A model generated the notes under the pieces. The model made no database searches. It saw only the letters and a program-made list of their open reading frames with translations, and had not been told where the DNA came from. Of a stretch of 64,000 nt of DNA, positions 35,523 through 46,405 are shown piece after piece. Position 1 is the stretch's first letter; each line of letters opens with the position of its first letter. A program made the translations under genes and the position numbers. Location: the NCBI RefSeq assembly GCF_963675165.1, contig NC_087379.1, forward strand, positions 2,732,201 through 2,796,200, written 5' to 3'. The DNA is from Halichondria panicea. Taxonomy: Eukaryota; Porifera; Demospongiae; Suberitida; Halichondriidae.

Positions 35523-36170
35523 GCATAGGGGTAGGAAGATGTTTTACCTAAGGGGGGCAAACAATATGTTATACCAATATCACTGAGACACAATTTAAAA
35601 TTCTCCAAAATATCTTTGTCTTCTAGAATTAACAGAAATAAAATCCTTCGCTATAGCTAATAAATCTATCCTGTCTGTCCTATGTTTGTGTACATAAAGC
35701 AAAAAAAGATTGGTGAGTCTACATTCAGTCATTGTGCTCCTCAAGATTGTTTTGAGCCTTCGCAGTGCTGAAAACGATCTTTCGGCTGAAGCTGTTGTTA
35801 CAGGGAAGGTAAAGTACAATGAGAGTAGCATAAACACTTCAGACAGCATTTTCTTGTAAATATGATTGCTATTAATCGCTTGAGCTATAGTCCTTATATT
35901 TGAGCAAGCTGTTTAAGCTAGATAGCTACATTTAAGCTTATACTGGGGCTATAATTCACTTACCTGCTTGATCCAAAGAAGCACTGGTAGTACTACTGTC
36001 AGACAGACTTGAAAAAGTAATCTTGGCCTGATACATTGTTATTTTTGCCACATGCTCACAATATTTTTTCAATTAGAGAGCAGTGCTGGCTAAGGGGGGC
36101 GAAAAAGCAAAATATTTGGCTGAGGGGGGCAACTGCCCCCCTTGCCCCCCTGGTTCCTACGCCTATGGGC
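35523..36170 (-). mobile_element. hAT-family DNA transposon remnant
   Basis: Imperfect terminal repeats CATAGGGGTAGGAAG and GTTCCTACGCCTATG, with subterminal AAGGGGGGCAA blocks, enclose a hAT transposase C-terminus on the minus strand. An 8 bp target duplication could not be recognised, so the outer borders are approximate. Confidence 0.6.
35595..35849 (-). pseudogene. hAT transposase C-terminal dimerisation domain fragment
   Basis: The 84-codon frame reads YFTFPVTTASAERSFSALRR, then LTNLFLLYVHK; the ASAERSFS-LRRLKT block and the leucine-rich helix after it are the signature of the hAT dimerisation region at the transposase C-terminus. The RNase-H catalytic core is missing, so this copy cannot transpose itself. 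Confidence 0.85.
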
Positions 36171-36545
36171 TGCGGTTTGCAAGCACTTAGTCGCTTCCAT
36201 ACAAGGAAGTGCGGTTTCACGGGCAATTACGAAACGTGATCCCCGAGTATACGTTGAAGTTAGCCGCTCCTTCTCTTTATGGGCTCCTGGTCGAAATAAT
36301 GGCATTCTTCTGGTTTATGACATGGCATTCATACTAAAGTGCTCAGACGGTCTCTTCCCTAGGAAGGGCGGCTGATTCATGAGACTAGTCTACAGCATGC
36401 CAGGTGTACAGCTTAACCTGTTATGTACCTTCAAGTTGCGACATTGAATGAAATGTAACCTGTATATACATTCAATGTCGCAATTAATTTTGTTTGTATG
36501 AGAAATTATCATTAACTGAGTGTGGATCAGTATAAAGCACTGCCA

Positions 36546-36605
36546 TGCATGTGACTACTTTCAGCTAAGCTGATTGGCTGGAGATCATGTGACAGCACTA
36601 TAAAC
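36546..36605 (+). repeat. Fragment of the foldback element at 57533-59310
   Basis: GCTGATTGGCTGGAGATCAT and GTGACAGCACTA match the central part of the left arm of the 1.8 kb palindrome (58340-58386). It lies about 65 bp upstream of the exonuclease start. Confidence 0.7.
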
Positions 36606-36669
36606 TATAAATTGTCTGCAGGTTTGCTAACTTGTCCTGTCCGTACACTAGTACTTGTCTATATCACTA

Positions 36670-38143
36670 ATGACGCACACCTCTGGATCACAGATCATAC
36701 TGTTTGACATAGAAACAACGGGTATCGATAGAGAGGTGGATCAAGTTTGTCAATTAGCAGCAGTCGCCTTGACCCGGCAGGAGCACGAAAATGAAGATGA
36801 TGTTTTCAATGCTTATGTGCTACCCACTCGCTCATTCCATGGTAAAGCAACTGAAGTTAATGGGTTCACAATCGAAAAAAAGAGCCTTCGTAAAGAAGGA
36901 AAAACACTACCCACTATAAGCCTAGAAAAAGCGTACAAGACATTTTTTGAGTACCTGAAGCTGAAAACTAACCCAGGAGATAAACTGATGTTGGTTGGGT
37001 ACAACAGTAAACAGTTTGACATGGTGTTTTTGAGACGTGATTGTCACAAGTTTGGAATTCCAGTGGAAGTAGAAGGAAGACAACTTCATTTTGCAGATGC
37101 TTTCCTTTTTTTATTGGCGGTTCGAAATTCTGTACTGCCTGGAATTGGCAACAGAATGACTCAACAATCCGTACACCAGTACCTGTGTCCTGGGATTCAT
37201 CGTGTCTGTCATGATGCTGTAGCAGATGTGTTGAACCTTAGAGACATTCTGCTATCTCCAAAGCAGGGGCGGATCCAGGATTTAAGGAAGGGGGGTTCTT
37301 ATAGTACTTTGCGCGGACAAGAGGTTCACTCGGCGCACAGCGCCGAAATTGTTGACCACGCCCCTTTTAAAGTACCACGCCCACTAATTAACCCTCATGT
37401 TCTCCCTCATGATTTATAAACAGGAGATGGTTGTGACTGGAGGAGAGATAGTAGTGGTCCCCAGTGGAAAGACAGAGACGGTGGTGGCTGGTGAAGAGGA
37501 GACTTGGCTATAGACTTGTAGAACTTGACCATCAATAGATCTATATTAACGATTATAGCAATTATACATGTAAGTATGCAGTGTCATTCAATATTGCAGT
37601 GTCATGCACTCTCCCTTACCTGAAACTTTCCTCTTCTTACACCAGGAGTCAAGGATTCATGGCTAGATATAATAATATTATCGCTTGACATGATTGACCA
37701 CAGTGGAAATTAATGTGGCTGCAGTAGCCAGCCCCACCCTCTTGTTATGTATATAGAGAGAACCAGCCCCACCCTTTTATTATACAAAGAGAAGAGAACC
37801 AGCCCCACCCTTTTATTAAGCAGAGAGGACGTACTTTGTACGACTTTGTCACGACAGTACAGTTAGCTAGCTAGCTAATATATACTAGCTGGAAGGGTAG
37901 TTCGTACGAACCCAACGAACTACCTCTGGATCCGCCCCTGCAAAGGTACCGCTGGAACAGCTAAGCCAACACGAATTCAACTGCTTCCCTAAGAAGAGGC
38001 CAGGGACAGTAGCTCAGATCGAGACCCCATCAAAAGAAAAACTTTGTTCAAGTACATTACCTGAGAAACTTATTGCAGAGATTTCATCAACTTTTTTATC
38101 AACACCAAACCTGCAGTCACTCAAACTCAAGAGACTTGTATAG
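36670..38143 (+). CDS. DEDDh 3'-5' exonuclease, split by a transposon
   Basis: DnaQ/TREX-type exonucleases remove nucleotides from 3' ends with two metal ions. The start MTHTSGSQIILFDIETTG was chosen over upstream alternatives because the paralogue at 61914-62576 starts at the same point. Motif residues: Asp13 and Glu15 (FDIETTG), Asp117 (VGYNSKQFD), His181 and Asp186 (CHDAVAD), a complete DEDDh set. Codon 198 (37263) is followed by a 677 bp element. After it and one CAAAG duplicate, the frame resumes at 37946 with VPLEQLSQHEF and runs to TAG at 38141-38143. The original gene was 263 codons. As it stands, the read-through product ends in the element at 37419, keeping all catalytic motifs plus about 50 element-derived residues. 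A spliced-out insertion is also possible. Confidence 0.8.
37264..37940. mobile_element. 677 bp TIR element inserted in the exonuclease gene
   Basis: The ends CAGGGGCGGATCCAG and CTGGATCCGCCCCTG are exact 15 bp inverted repeats. They are flanked by CAAAG on both sides (37259-37263 and 37941-37945). The end sequence resembles hAT elements, but a hAT duplication is usually 8 bp, so classification is open. There is no transposase. The interior has short tandem repeats (AACCAGCCCCACCCTTTTAT) near 37720-37815. Confidence 0.88.
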
Positions 38144-38929
38144 TTAGTACAATCTTACAATCTCTACAACTCTATACTTAATACTTTTTTTACGAACATT
38201 AAAACTCTATTGTTTGGTACATGTATATACGTACAGTGCATGGGGAGTGTAGAATTGGAACCGTCCCTCGCCAGTATATTAAACATGGACACGACCGAAC
38301 ACAATCTACATAACAACATAATAGTTTACCAGTCGCTACACCGTGTACACATTTCTATGATTTCATAGGTCAGATTTAGCGTGGTAGATAAACTGGGAAA
38401 GTCCCAGGGGATAACCTGAGATGAATGATAAGCATGTGTACCACAAACGCATACATGTGGACTCATAATTATAATTATGGGGGGAGCGTCCCGATATCTA
38501 AAATTGCATAATTTTAGCTAAATTAATGTAGTTGGACATGAATCACTTGTACCGAAACGTGGTGGATATATACTCTTATTTATGATTTCTTGCAAAGCCT
38601 ATGAAAAGAATCGAACTTGTCATGTATGATGCAGTTACATTGAAAGCCCCCAAAATGAGATAAAGGGAAAGTCCCAGGGATTGCCCCACTCATATAGATA
38701 TTCTACGTGGAGACTATTTAATACCTACAACATTTACATAAAAGAGCTAAGGCAAGTATCAAAGGATATTAACCAGAATCTGATTAATTGGTCACAAGAA
38801 TAAAGAAGGTAGATCTATAAACTGCACAGCTAGTCTTTAGCAATAAGGTATTCATTGAATTTGAGGTATGAGTAGTAATATTTAAGTAAAATAATAATAC
38901 GGTATAAAATGATGTGATTACAGCGCCAG

Positions 38930-39030
38930 AAAAAATTAATTCCACTTCTGAGTGGCGCATGTTAGGCCATCTTTAGAGCACAAAAAATTGCGTTCAGCCC
39001 AAGCTGGCGCCTAAATTATGGTAGCGCTTA
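38930..39030. repeat. MITE fragment, GCGCCAGAAAAAATTAATTCCA family
   Basis: GCGCCAG at the left and GGCGCC...AGCGCT at the right, with the interior shared with 39554-39672. The outer TACCGTAATTGATGTAATT ends seen at 40125 are only partly kept. Confidence 0.6.
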
Positions 39031-39032
39031 GC

Positions 39033-39367
39033 CTCGAGACCAGCCGTTTGTTATCTGAAAGAACGCCTGGTCAAGTTCCAATGTACAACTCGTCTAGCTA
39101 ATACCGTAACCGTTCTAATTAAAGAACCAGTAAAAAAATTTAATAATTATTTTTCTAGAAACAATATATCATTATGGTAGTATAATAATTATGGGCGTTA
39201 TAAAAGAGGGCATCCTAATCGAGGCTGGTTCTATAATTAGAACGCTTACGGTACACCTTGTGTGGGCAATTATCGGTCCAAGAAATTCCTGGACCAATTA
39301 GACAAGTTGTACATTGGAAGTTGACCAAGTGTTCTTTCAGATAACGAACGGCTGGTCTCGAGGCTAG
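39033..39367. repeat. Long inverted repeat with AGCCTCGAGACCAG ends, nested pair
   Basis: TAGCCTCGAGACCAGCCGTT (39035) is the inverse of AACGGCTGGTCTCGAGGCTA (39347-39367). Inside is a second inverted pair, TACCGTAACCGTTCTAATTA at 39103 and AATTAGAACGCTTACGGTA at 39234, so one element sits inside another. Confidence 0.75.
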
Positions 39368-39553
39368 GTAGCGCTTATGTTCAACAGCTAGTATAGAATT
39401 TGTAGAGAAAATGGGCGTGGTCTAGCTCAGTTTCACTTGCTAGCTGCACCGTACCGTTAGCTGAGTGACTTGTGAACAAGACTGTAGCTATGGGTTAGAT
39501 AATCAAAGATGCAGGATGATTGTCTTGATGTCTCAAACAAGCCTTTTTATAAG

Positions 39554-39672
39554 CGCCAGAAAAAAATAATTCCAACAACGGTTGGCGCGTTTTTAGGACC
39601 TAAAAAATTATACTGATGCTGACGTGGCGCTTAAATTATGGTGGCGCTGTAATTACGTCAATTACGGTAGAC
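39554..39672. repeat. MITE, GCGCCAGAAAAAA family
   Basis: Left block GCGCCAGAAAAAAATAATTC; the right end GTAATTACGTCAATTACGGTA matches the right end of the 40125-40238 element. Confidence 0.65.
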
Positions 39673-40124
39673 TCATTAGATTTTTAGTCACGCAGGTTCA
39701 GGCTGCATGACTCACTTCAAAGTCATGATCACTTAATTTACTGGCCACAGATTGTTGTTTAACGTAATTATTTGGTGGTAATAAAAGCAAGCCTTTAGTG
39801 TGGCACTAAAGTAGCTGGGCATGGCCCGGCACCCATTCCCGACTTGACGGGTGGCTGGGGGACATGCTTATGTAGGATTTGTACTGCTGTGTTATGGGTT
39901 TTTCATAAGATGGTTCAGTGTGGGGTTACCGTCTTTGTTCTAATTACAGAACCACTCCAATAGTTTTAACTGACAGTTGGTTCTTGTAACTGTCAGTTTT
40001 TTGTTCTTTTTCCATTTCGTAAGTGGTGCTTAGTATTAGAACGTATTAGTTAGCACGTATTAGTTAGCATGACCATAACCAACAACCTAGAGTTCAGAAT
40101 ACAGTTAGCATAAACCAAGCACAT

Positions 40125-40238
40125 ACCGTAATTGATGTAATTGCAGCGCCAAACAAATTTGCGAAGCTATGTACATAAACAAATGTACTATAATTATGTC
40201 CAATTTAGATTGGCGCTGTAATTACATCAATTACGGTA
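40125..40238. repeat. MITE with 28 bp terminal repeats
   Basis: TACCGTAATTGATGTAATTG and then CAGCGCCA at the left are the inverse of TGGCGCTG and TAATTACATCAATTACGGTA at the right, with about 55 bp between them. Confidence 0.9.
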
Positions 40239-40535
40239 GTTTTCAAGCCAGGCTCTGTTAAATGCTGCTGTTGCTGATATACTTTGGATAGAATACTACT
40301 TTGAGTGCAGACATAGCTAAACCACAAACGTTTAAGGTCTGAGCAGCTATATTCGAGGCAACCAGGTCACTGTAATGTGAATATTTGTTAGCTCCACCCT
40401 ATTGTAAGAACCAACTAATTCTTATACTGCATGGCCATTTGGTTTGACACGCGGGGATTTCTAGCTAGATGTTTACTAGCAAGCGGCCGCCTTTGAGGGT
40501 GAGTTTTGTGCAGCAGTAATTTCGCTATTCGACCG

Positions 40536-40642
40536 AATACTGTATAGCGTGAATTTTCGTGGACTTTATTTTTGTGTAGGATTGCTAACACGAAATCAGT
40601 GAAAATTAAGCCCCTCGAAAATTTTGCGCTATATATACAGTA
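40536..40642. repeat. Short MITE, CTGTATAGCGTGAATTTTCG family
   Basis: TACTGTATAGCGTGAATTTT faces AAAATTTTGCGCTATATATACAGTA. Related to 751-905 and 2912-3120. Confidence 0.65.
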
Positions 40643-40730
40643 TGACATTTGGGGTGTATAAAATTGGATTACACTTAAATAGAGAGCATAATAATTCATT
40701 ATCCTTGAGACAGAACCGCAAATTATAGTA

Positions 40731-42662
40731 TTATTATTATTATTATTATTATTAAGACTTTACAGCCTGTAACGTGAATGATATAAAAACAAGTGATTGT
40801 TGTAGCAAAGACTATAGCTGACAGACTGTGCCGCATTGAGCGACACAGCTGGATAATTTAATGATTACATGTGAAGCTAGCTATAATTACGTGTGTAGCA
40901 TCTGTTGCATGGGCACATTAAGTGGTAGGTACATGGGATGTCAGAGACAAAGTTTTGTTTGAAGTGCTCCCAGAAGTAATGGTGGAGTGTATTCTTTGTT
41001 GAAGTTAGTGGTGCGCTGATATCCATCAGCATAGTGGGCATCAAGTTCCATAACCTTGTGATACGATTGAGGTAGAAGTGTCTGCTTGCGCTGTAGTGAT
41101 TGGCTTGTACAGTGAGTTTGTTGTTGCAACTGAAGCGGGTGCGACCAGTAACGAATTTGATGTGATCTCTTATGTTGAAGTTGTCCGAGGGTTCCTTTAG
41201 TGACTTTACTAGAAACATTACGTCCTGTATTTCAAACCAGTACATTAGAGGTAGTAGCTTCAAATCGGACAGCCTTGATCTGTATGAGCTTGAGTAATCA
41301 TTGAGTATGAATTTGGTGGCTCTCCTCTGGATTCTTTCTAGTTTTTGAATGTCCTTGATCAAATTTGGTCTCCAGACTTGGGAGCAGTAGGTGACCTGGG
41401 ATCTAACTAGGGTTATATATAACGATTTTTTTGTGCTGGTTTCTGATTTCATTGAAATCGTCCGTCGGATGAGGTTAAGAGCTCGGTAGGCCTTAGACGA
41501 TATGAGGTTATAATGCAGTGACCAGGAGAGGTTGTTGGCTATGCACAAGCCTAGGTCTTTTTCTTTTGTAGCAAAGTTAAGGTGAGAATTGTGGATTGAG
41601 TAGAGTGTATTAGGGTTGTCTTCGTGCCAGCTAGGATGAGTTATGCGCAGCACATTACATTTTCCTTCATTGAGTTGCATGTTCCAAGTAGTGCACCAGG
41701 ATGACAACTGGTTGATGTCTGTTTGTAATTCCAATTGGTCTTCCGTAGAAGTGATGCACTTTACTAGCTTTGTGTCGTCCGCAAATAGAAATGGATTGGC
41801 AGATGAGATGCACTCCGGTAGGTCATTGATAAAAATAATAAATAACAGTGGGCCTAGGATTCTTCCTTGCGGAACTCCTGACATAACTGGTAAGTAGTTG
41901 GATGGAGTATTAATAACACTTGTGAAGTGTATCCTGTCATGTAGGTACGATTTAAACCACAGCCAAAGAGGGCCTGTGATGCCTGTCTTCCAAAGCTTTA
42001 GCAACAGCTCATTGTGTGGGACCGTGTCGAAAGCTTTCTTAAAATCTAGGTAGATGACATCTGTAGGTTTTCGGTTTTCTATGTTGTCAAAAACTTGGGA
42101 AAAGAATAGGATTAATTGAGAAAGACATGATCGGTTTCTTAGGAACCCGAATTGTTGGCATGTTATCTTTGGTCTCACGAATGTAATAATTTTCTTGTAG
42201 ATGATAGTTTCAAAGACTTTGGATATAATTGGGAGAAGAGAGATGGGCCGAAAGTTTTCTACAAGATGGGGGTCGCCCTTCTTTGGGATTGGGCAGATTT
42301 TGTGGACCTTCCAGTGGGGTGGGAAAGTATGTGAAGATAGGCTAGAATTGAAAATGTGTGTGACTGATCTTGTGAGAGCGGTAGCACAGCATTTGAGGGT
42401 TGACGCATTTATATTATCGTGGCCTGGTGACTTTGTTGTGTCTAGTGAGGTGAGGGTTTCGTACACCTCAGACTCTTCTATAGAGATAGAGCTCAGTTGA
42501 TAAGTGGGGGAGGGCATTTTGTCCCATGGAGGAAGTGTATAGTCACTTCTTGTGAATGTCGAGTTAAAGTATTTGTTGAAAATTTCAGCAATCTGTCCAG
42601 TCTCTGTGATGATGGAGCCGTTGTGGATTATTGTTCTAGTTTGTGGACTTTTCTTACTTAGG
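40731..42662 (-). mobile_element. Non-LTR retrotransposon, 5'-truncated (jockey/CR1-like)
   Basis: The element begins inside its reverse-transcriptase ORF at about 42662 and ends in an (AAT)n tail at 40755-40731 (minus-strand orientation), typical of target-primed integration with 5' loss. Only the RT-bearing ORF2 portion remains; no endonuclease domain is visible. Confidence 0.85.
40877..42662 (-). CDS. Reverse transcriptase ORF of a non-LTR retrotransposon (N-truncated)
   Basis: The enzyme copies element RNA at a nicked target. First Met in frame is at 42517 (546 codons to the stop), but the frame stays open upstream to about 42662 with coding-like sequence (IIHNGSIITETGQIAEIFN), so the true N-terminus is lost. 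RT motifs in order: SPGHDNINA, CPIPKKGDPHLVENFRPISL, QFGFLRNRSCLSQL, VIYLDFKKAFDTVPH, MSGVPQGRILGPLLFIIFIN, and the catalytic FADDTKL. The region after the fingers-palm has YCSQVWRPNLIKDIQKLERI, which in jockey/CR1-like elements follows the RT. No stop or frameshift was seen, so the remaining protein part is intact. The clade is inferred from motifs only. Confidence 0.92.
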
Positions 42663-42767
42663 TAGATTCAGGTAGGGTCATGTTTAGCTGCTAAAATGCA
42701 GCCACCTCGCTATTCCGGCCAAGCTGCACTGTCCCAAGGGTGGCCGGATTAACGAGAGTCTACCTTA
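42660..42767. repeat. Partial MITE next to the truncated end
   Basis: GCTGCTAAAATGCAGCCACC and ATTAACGAGAGTCTACC match the right half of the 29413-29716 element. The retrotransposon breakpoint abuts it. Confidence 0.6.
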
Positions 42768-43591
42768 TTGTTACTATTATAAACGGGTACTAATTTTAGC
42801 GAATTTTAGCGAATTTGTAGATTAAGTACGTGCTAATGAACTCATTAAAAAAAAAACGTTTCTTTCTTTTCTAATGTACTTTTGTAAATGCAATGTACTT
42901 TTGAGAGTATGCTAAGCAAGCTAGCCCTTTTTTCATCCGTATCTGACTCCAAACTTTCCAATCAACCTATACATGTACATGCATCTTTGACTAATATAAT
43001 TATTGTGATAATGAATTTGTCAAATCCGCCAAAATTAGTACCCTAAATACCTGATAAAATTACTACCCGTCTATAATAGTAACATTAATTTTGTACTTAG
43101 GGCACATTTTTGCTCCAGGACCATGCAGTACAAGAGGTCAATAAAGTTGAATTGATCTGTCCCTTTAATTGGTTTTAGCTGAGGAGCTATTTCACTTCCC
43201 AACGGTCTACTCTTGCGTGTGATATAATTATAGCAGGTCTCAAGATACAGTCCCACAAAATATTTCACAATATAGAACTTTCAGTACAGATAACATGCCA
43301 CTCCCACTTTAGGCAACACGGATTGTCTAGATAATTGTGCGTTCACATGATTCAGTTTCATATCCTTCTTCTCCTTAATCTCTGCTTATAATATGCCTGA
43401 GGCTTGTAAGAAATTGCGGATACCGTAGTATAAATAATTATATGCGAGCATAAAATTATGTTTTGGCCAAAATATTAACTGTGGTACGGAGCTAGGTGCA
43501 TAATAACTATGATTCTCTTCCTTGCATGTTCTTTAATGATGTTCTTCATGTTAGTCATTGCCAAGTGAACTCGAGGTAATTGACGTCCAAG
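42768..43591. other. AT-rich gap, no gene seen
   Basis: No recognisable frame or strong repeat. It presumably includes the promoter of the MATH/BTB gene starting at 43592. Confidence 0.5.
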
Positions 43592-44722
43592 ATGGCAGCA
43601 GAAATTGCAGCGAGTTCTATCTCCCTTGCAGCTGAATCAGGAGCTGTAGAAAGAAGTGCGACAGAGCCTTGTGTGCTTAGAGTAAGCAAATCATTCTCTT
43701 GGTATTGGCCAACAACTTCCTCCAATAGAGCTAAACCTATCCCAACTCAAAGATCAGATCCAAATACATCTGAAAAGAAAATTTTAACAAATCATATTGA
43801 CTGGATTTTCTCTTGGTCCATTATTGAATTACCACATTCCAAAGGACAAGCTTACACCTCTCTAACGTTGCATTCTGGTGCCCAAGAAGCTGTCATAGCT
43901 TATAAAGTCTTGATTTCCAATCAACATGCCACAAGTGATACGCCGCCCACACCATACGTATCACAACAAGTTGTTACGCTTATGAAGAAAGGAATCACAT
44001 TCACACCTTTCAAACAAAACGAAAATTTTTCCTTTCCGAAAAACAAGCAGCATGCTGAGCTTGCTATTAGTCTATCGATAGAAGTTCTCAAAATAACTCC
44101 CACAATTCCTTCACCCGAGTGCTCCATTATCAATGACATTCAATCGCTGATTGAAGGTAATAAAGAATTCCAAGATATCACCCTCCTGGTTGGACCAAAC
44201 GACTCAAGAGAGGAGATCAAAGCAAACAAGATGATGCTTATGGCTCGATCACCAGTGTTTGCTGTCATGTTCCAGAGTGAAATGATGGAAAAAGCCACCG
44301 GTACTGTCGAGATAACTGACATTAAGGCCAATGAGTTCAAAATAATGTTGAGGTTTATTTATACAGATGATATACCTGATCTAAACGACTTGAAAACTAT
44401 TGAAGATGTTATCATTGCCGCCAACAAGTACCAAATCATTCGACTGAAAGCTCTGTGCGAAGGTCAACTTCTCAGATACATAAATATCGAAAATGCCGCA
44501 CATTTGCTTGCTTTTGCAAATCAGTACTGTGCTCTCAAATTCAAAGACTACCTCGTCGAATTTATTGCAAGCAGTATCGAGCAGTGTAAGAGAGTAATGG
44601 AGACCACTGGATGGCAGGAAGTGAGGGATCAAGGTTCAAGCTTGGTTGAGGAGGTTTTTCGTCGGCATATGGAGAGCATTTCACAACCACCTCGAGATAA
44701 AATTGCCAGAAATGAAAACTAG
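43592..44722 (+). CDS. MATH/BTB-domain protein, intact single-exon gene
   Basis: Likely a cullin-3 substrate adaptor of the SPOP type (inferred from domains). The first ATG in frame gives 376 residues. Residues about 30-170 form a divergent MATH-like region (SFSWYWPTTS, DWIFSWSIIEL, LAISLSIEVLKITP). BTB is at about 193-300: FQDITLLVGPNDSREEIKAN, then MLMARSPVFAVMFQSEM, IYTDDIPDLNDL, AANKYQIIRLKALCE. A BACK-like helical end follows (NAAHLLAFANQY, VMETTGWQEVRDQGSSLVEE). No intron is needed, and it shares this with the two decayed relatives at 31564-33911, so the family may spread by retroposition or local duplication. No poly-A tract or target duplication was seen to prove retroposition. Confidence 0.88.
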   Translation: MAAEIAASSISLAAESGAVERSATEPCVLRVSKSFSWYWPTTSSNRAKPIPTQRSDPNTSEKKILTNHIDWIFSWSIIELPHSKGQAYTSLTLHSGAQEAVIAYKVLISNQHATSDTPPTPYVSQQVVTLMKKGITFTPFKQNENFSFPKNKQHAELAISLSIEVLKITPTIPSPECSIINDIQSLIEGNKEFQDITLLVGPNDSREEIKANKMMLMARSPVFAVMFQSEMMEKATGTVEITDIKANEFKIMLRFIYTDDIPDLNDLKTIEDVIIAANKYQIIRLKALCEGQLLRYINIENAAHLLAFANQYCALKFKDYLVEFIASSIEQCKRVMETTGWQEVRDQGSSLVEEVFRRHMESISQPPRDKIARNEN

Positions 44723-45411
44723 CTGGCTTTCATAATGAAAATAAACCACTTGAATAATGTACGTAGTGTGTGTGCATTACATAAATTTTTTAAAAGTGTT
44801 CACACTCTAAAAATCCACCCACAATTTTGATAAAACTTTTTAGAGCACATGTAGTTGGGTGGGGCCACGCCCAACTAGAGCTCATGTGAAAATAAGTATT
44901 TGTAACACTATTGTTGACTCCGCATTGGGAGCAAACGAGTCTAACACCATAATATTAAATTAAGCTTTGTCTATAGAAATGCCTTCTTTATGCTTGGCAG
45001 ACAGTTGAAGGCCGATTATGCTGATGTGATATAGTTTTTCAACCAATTTCAACCACCACTTAGATTTTGAGATATACTGTAATTCTGTTTTAGAGTGTTC
45101 AATATACTGATAAGTATTCTGTGCCTGCATTCAGGATAGGATCACTGTCAACACCTGAGCCTTGGTTCTTACAACAAATCTAATCTCTACTTGTAAAACT
45201 CTAGCTACTAGCCAGCAACAAATTCACTGAGTTTTATGCTCTAAACTTGTCTCTTTAATTATGGCGCTTACTTGCCACCAGCTGATGTCTTCATTGGAAT
45301 GAATTTTTAACGACTTCTTTGTCTTTCTTGCCTTCAATAACAGCCACGTGAGCTTAACCGAGTGTCGTGCTGCCTCTATAAGTTATGGTGCTATAATTAT
45401 TAGTGCCATAA
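44723..45411. other. Gap, no gene seen
   Basis: 3' flank of the MATH/BTB gene. AT-rich, with no repeat or frame recognised. Confidence 0.5.
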
Positions 45412-45690
45412 TTCAAGGGGGTATACTTTTTTGCATTAGGGGGTATACTTTTTTCATTAGGAGGTATACTTTTTTCATTAGGGGGTACACTTTTTTTATT
45501 AGGGGTATACTTTTTCATTAGGGTATACTCTTTTCATTAGGGGGTATACTTTTTCATTAGGATATACTCTTTTCATTAGGGGGTACACTTTTTCATCAGA
45601 GTGTACTCTTTTCATTAGGGGGTACACTTTTTCATTAGGGTGTACTCTTTTCATTAGGCCTAGGTGGTACACTTTTTTCTAGGGTATATA
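45412..45690 (+). repeat. Minisatellite, about 20 bp unit
   Basis: About 13 units of the type TCATTAGGGGGTATACTTTT run in tandem, with variants having AGGGTGTACTC or AGGGGGTACAC. Later units alternate long and short forms, suggesting a 38-40 bp higher-order unit. Confidence 0.92.
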
Positions 45691-46094
45691 TTTTTTTCAT
45701 GAGAGCAGTATAGGAGAATATTATTCAATGAAAGCACCGTGGGTGCTGATGCCTCGGTGGAGGTGCCAAAGCTACATAACATAAAACTACTAATAGCTAG
45801 CTTTTATACACACATTGATTATAATTATCATGATGAACTTTGCTGCATGCAATCAACCGAATAGTGGGTAATGATCAACCATGATTGTTGTTAAAAACGA
45901 TCGATGCCAAAAGTTCAAGTCTAAAATTATGGCTGCAAGTCAGCAGAGCCTTGCAGCTTTCTGCTCACTCTTGCAGCTACCAATAGCTAGCGTTCTAATG
46001 CAGAGCTAACTACTAAGTAGAGTAGTAACACTCGGTGAACAAGTTTTGCTACGGACTCTTCTGAAAAGGCTGCAATAGCATTCCAAGTAAGCAA

Positions 46095-46315
46095 AACTAG
46101 GCATATCTCGAGAACGAAGCATTATTTTGCAAATCCACGAATTAAAATCCAAGTAAACATGACTAGAAGCCTATAGAAACTCTTACTTGCACTTGATTCA
46201 TCCTTGAGCAGCTGTAGCGGTCTACACACACACACACACAGACACACAGACAACACAAACACACTACCGTATACCTCGCTTGCGCATGCACACCGAGGCA
46301 TAATCACTGAAAATA
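46095..46315 (-). repeat. Dispersed repeat with internal (CA)n, copy 1
   Basis: On the minus strand: ATTATGCCTCGGTGTGCATG, a GTGTGTCTGTGTGT tract, then TATAGGCTTCTAGTCATGTT. The same order occurs on the plus strand at 48120-48330. It gives rise to a small antisense frame only. Confidence 0.7.
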
Positions 46316-46347
46316 ATGGAGCCCTTATTTATGGGCTCCTGATAAAT

Positions 46348-46405
46348 TAGCCTCGAGACCAGGCCGATTAAAATACGTATTTTAATCGGCCTGGATTCGA
46401 GGCTA
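46348..46405. repeat. Near-perfect 58 bp palindrome, AGCCTCGA family
   Basis: TAGCCTCGAGACCAGGCCGA faces TCGGCCTGGATTCGAGGCTA around TTAAAATACGTATTTTAA. This is the minimal form of the AGCCTCGANNCCAGGCCG family. Confidence 0.9.

Larger units (their letters stand above)
35040..36395. mobile_element. Inverted-repeat element interrupted by a hAT element
   Basis: The left arm (about 35064-35430) contains ATGAATCAGCCACCCTTCCT and CATAAAGAGAAGGAGCGGCT, then GATCACGTTTCGTAA. The right arm (about 36215-36395) contains the inverses in mirror order (TTACGAAACGTGATCCCCG, AGCCGCTCCTTCTCTTTATG, AGGAAGGGCGGCTGATTCAT). The hAT-like element at 35523-36170 lies between them. The arms are partly deleted relative to each other. 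Confidence 0.6.
38144..40730. other. MITE-dense gap, no gene seen
   Basis: Inverted-repeat elements at 38930-39030, 39033-39367, 39554-39672 and 40125-40238 fill much of it, plus one at 40536-40642. A block GGCATGGCCCGGCACCCATT at about 39820 recurs in altered form at 60270. No coding frame was recognised. Confidence 0.5.

Noticed and set aside
35523-36170. 8 bp target duplication for the hAT remnant
   Set aside because: Flanks GGGTTG and GGGCTG look similar but do not match over 8 bp; not claimed.
46220-46300. Small protein with a VSVCLCVCVC run
   Set aside because: This is simply the translated CA/GT microsatellite of a dispersed repeat.
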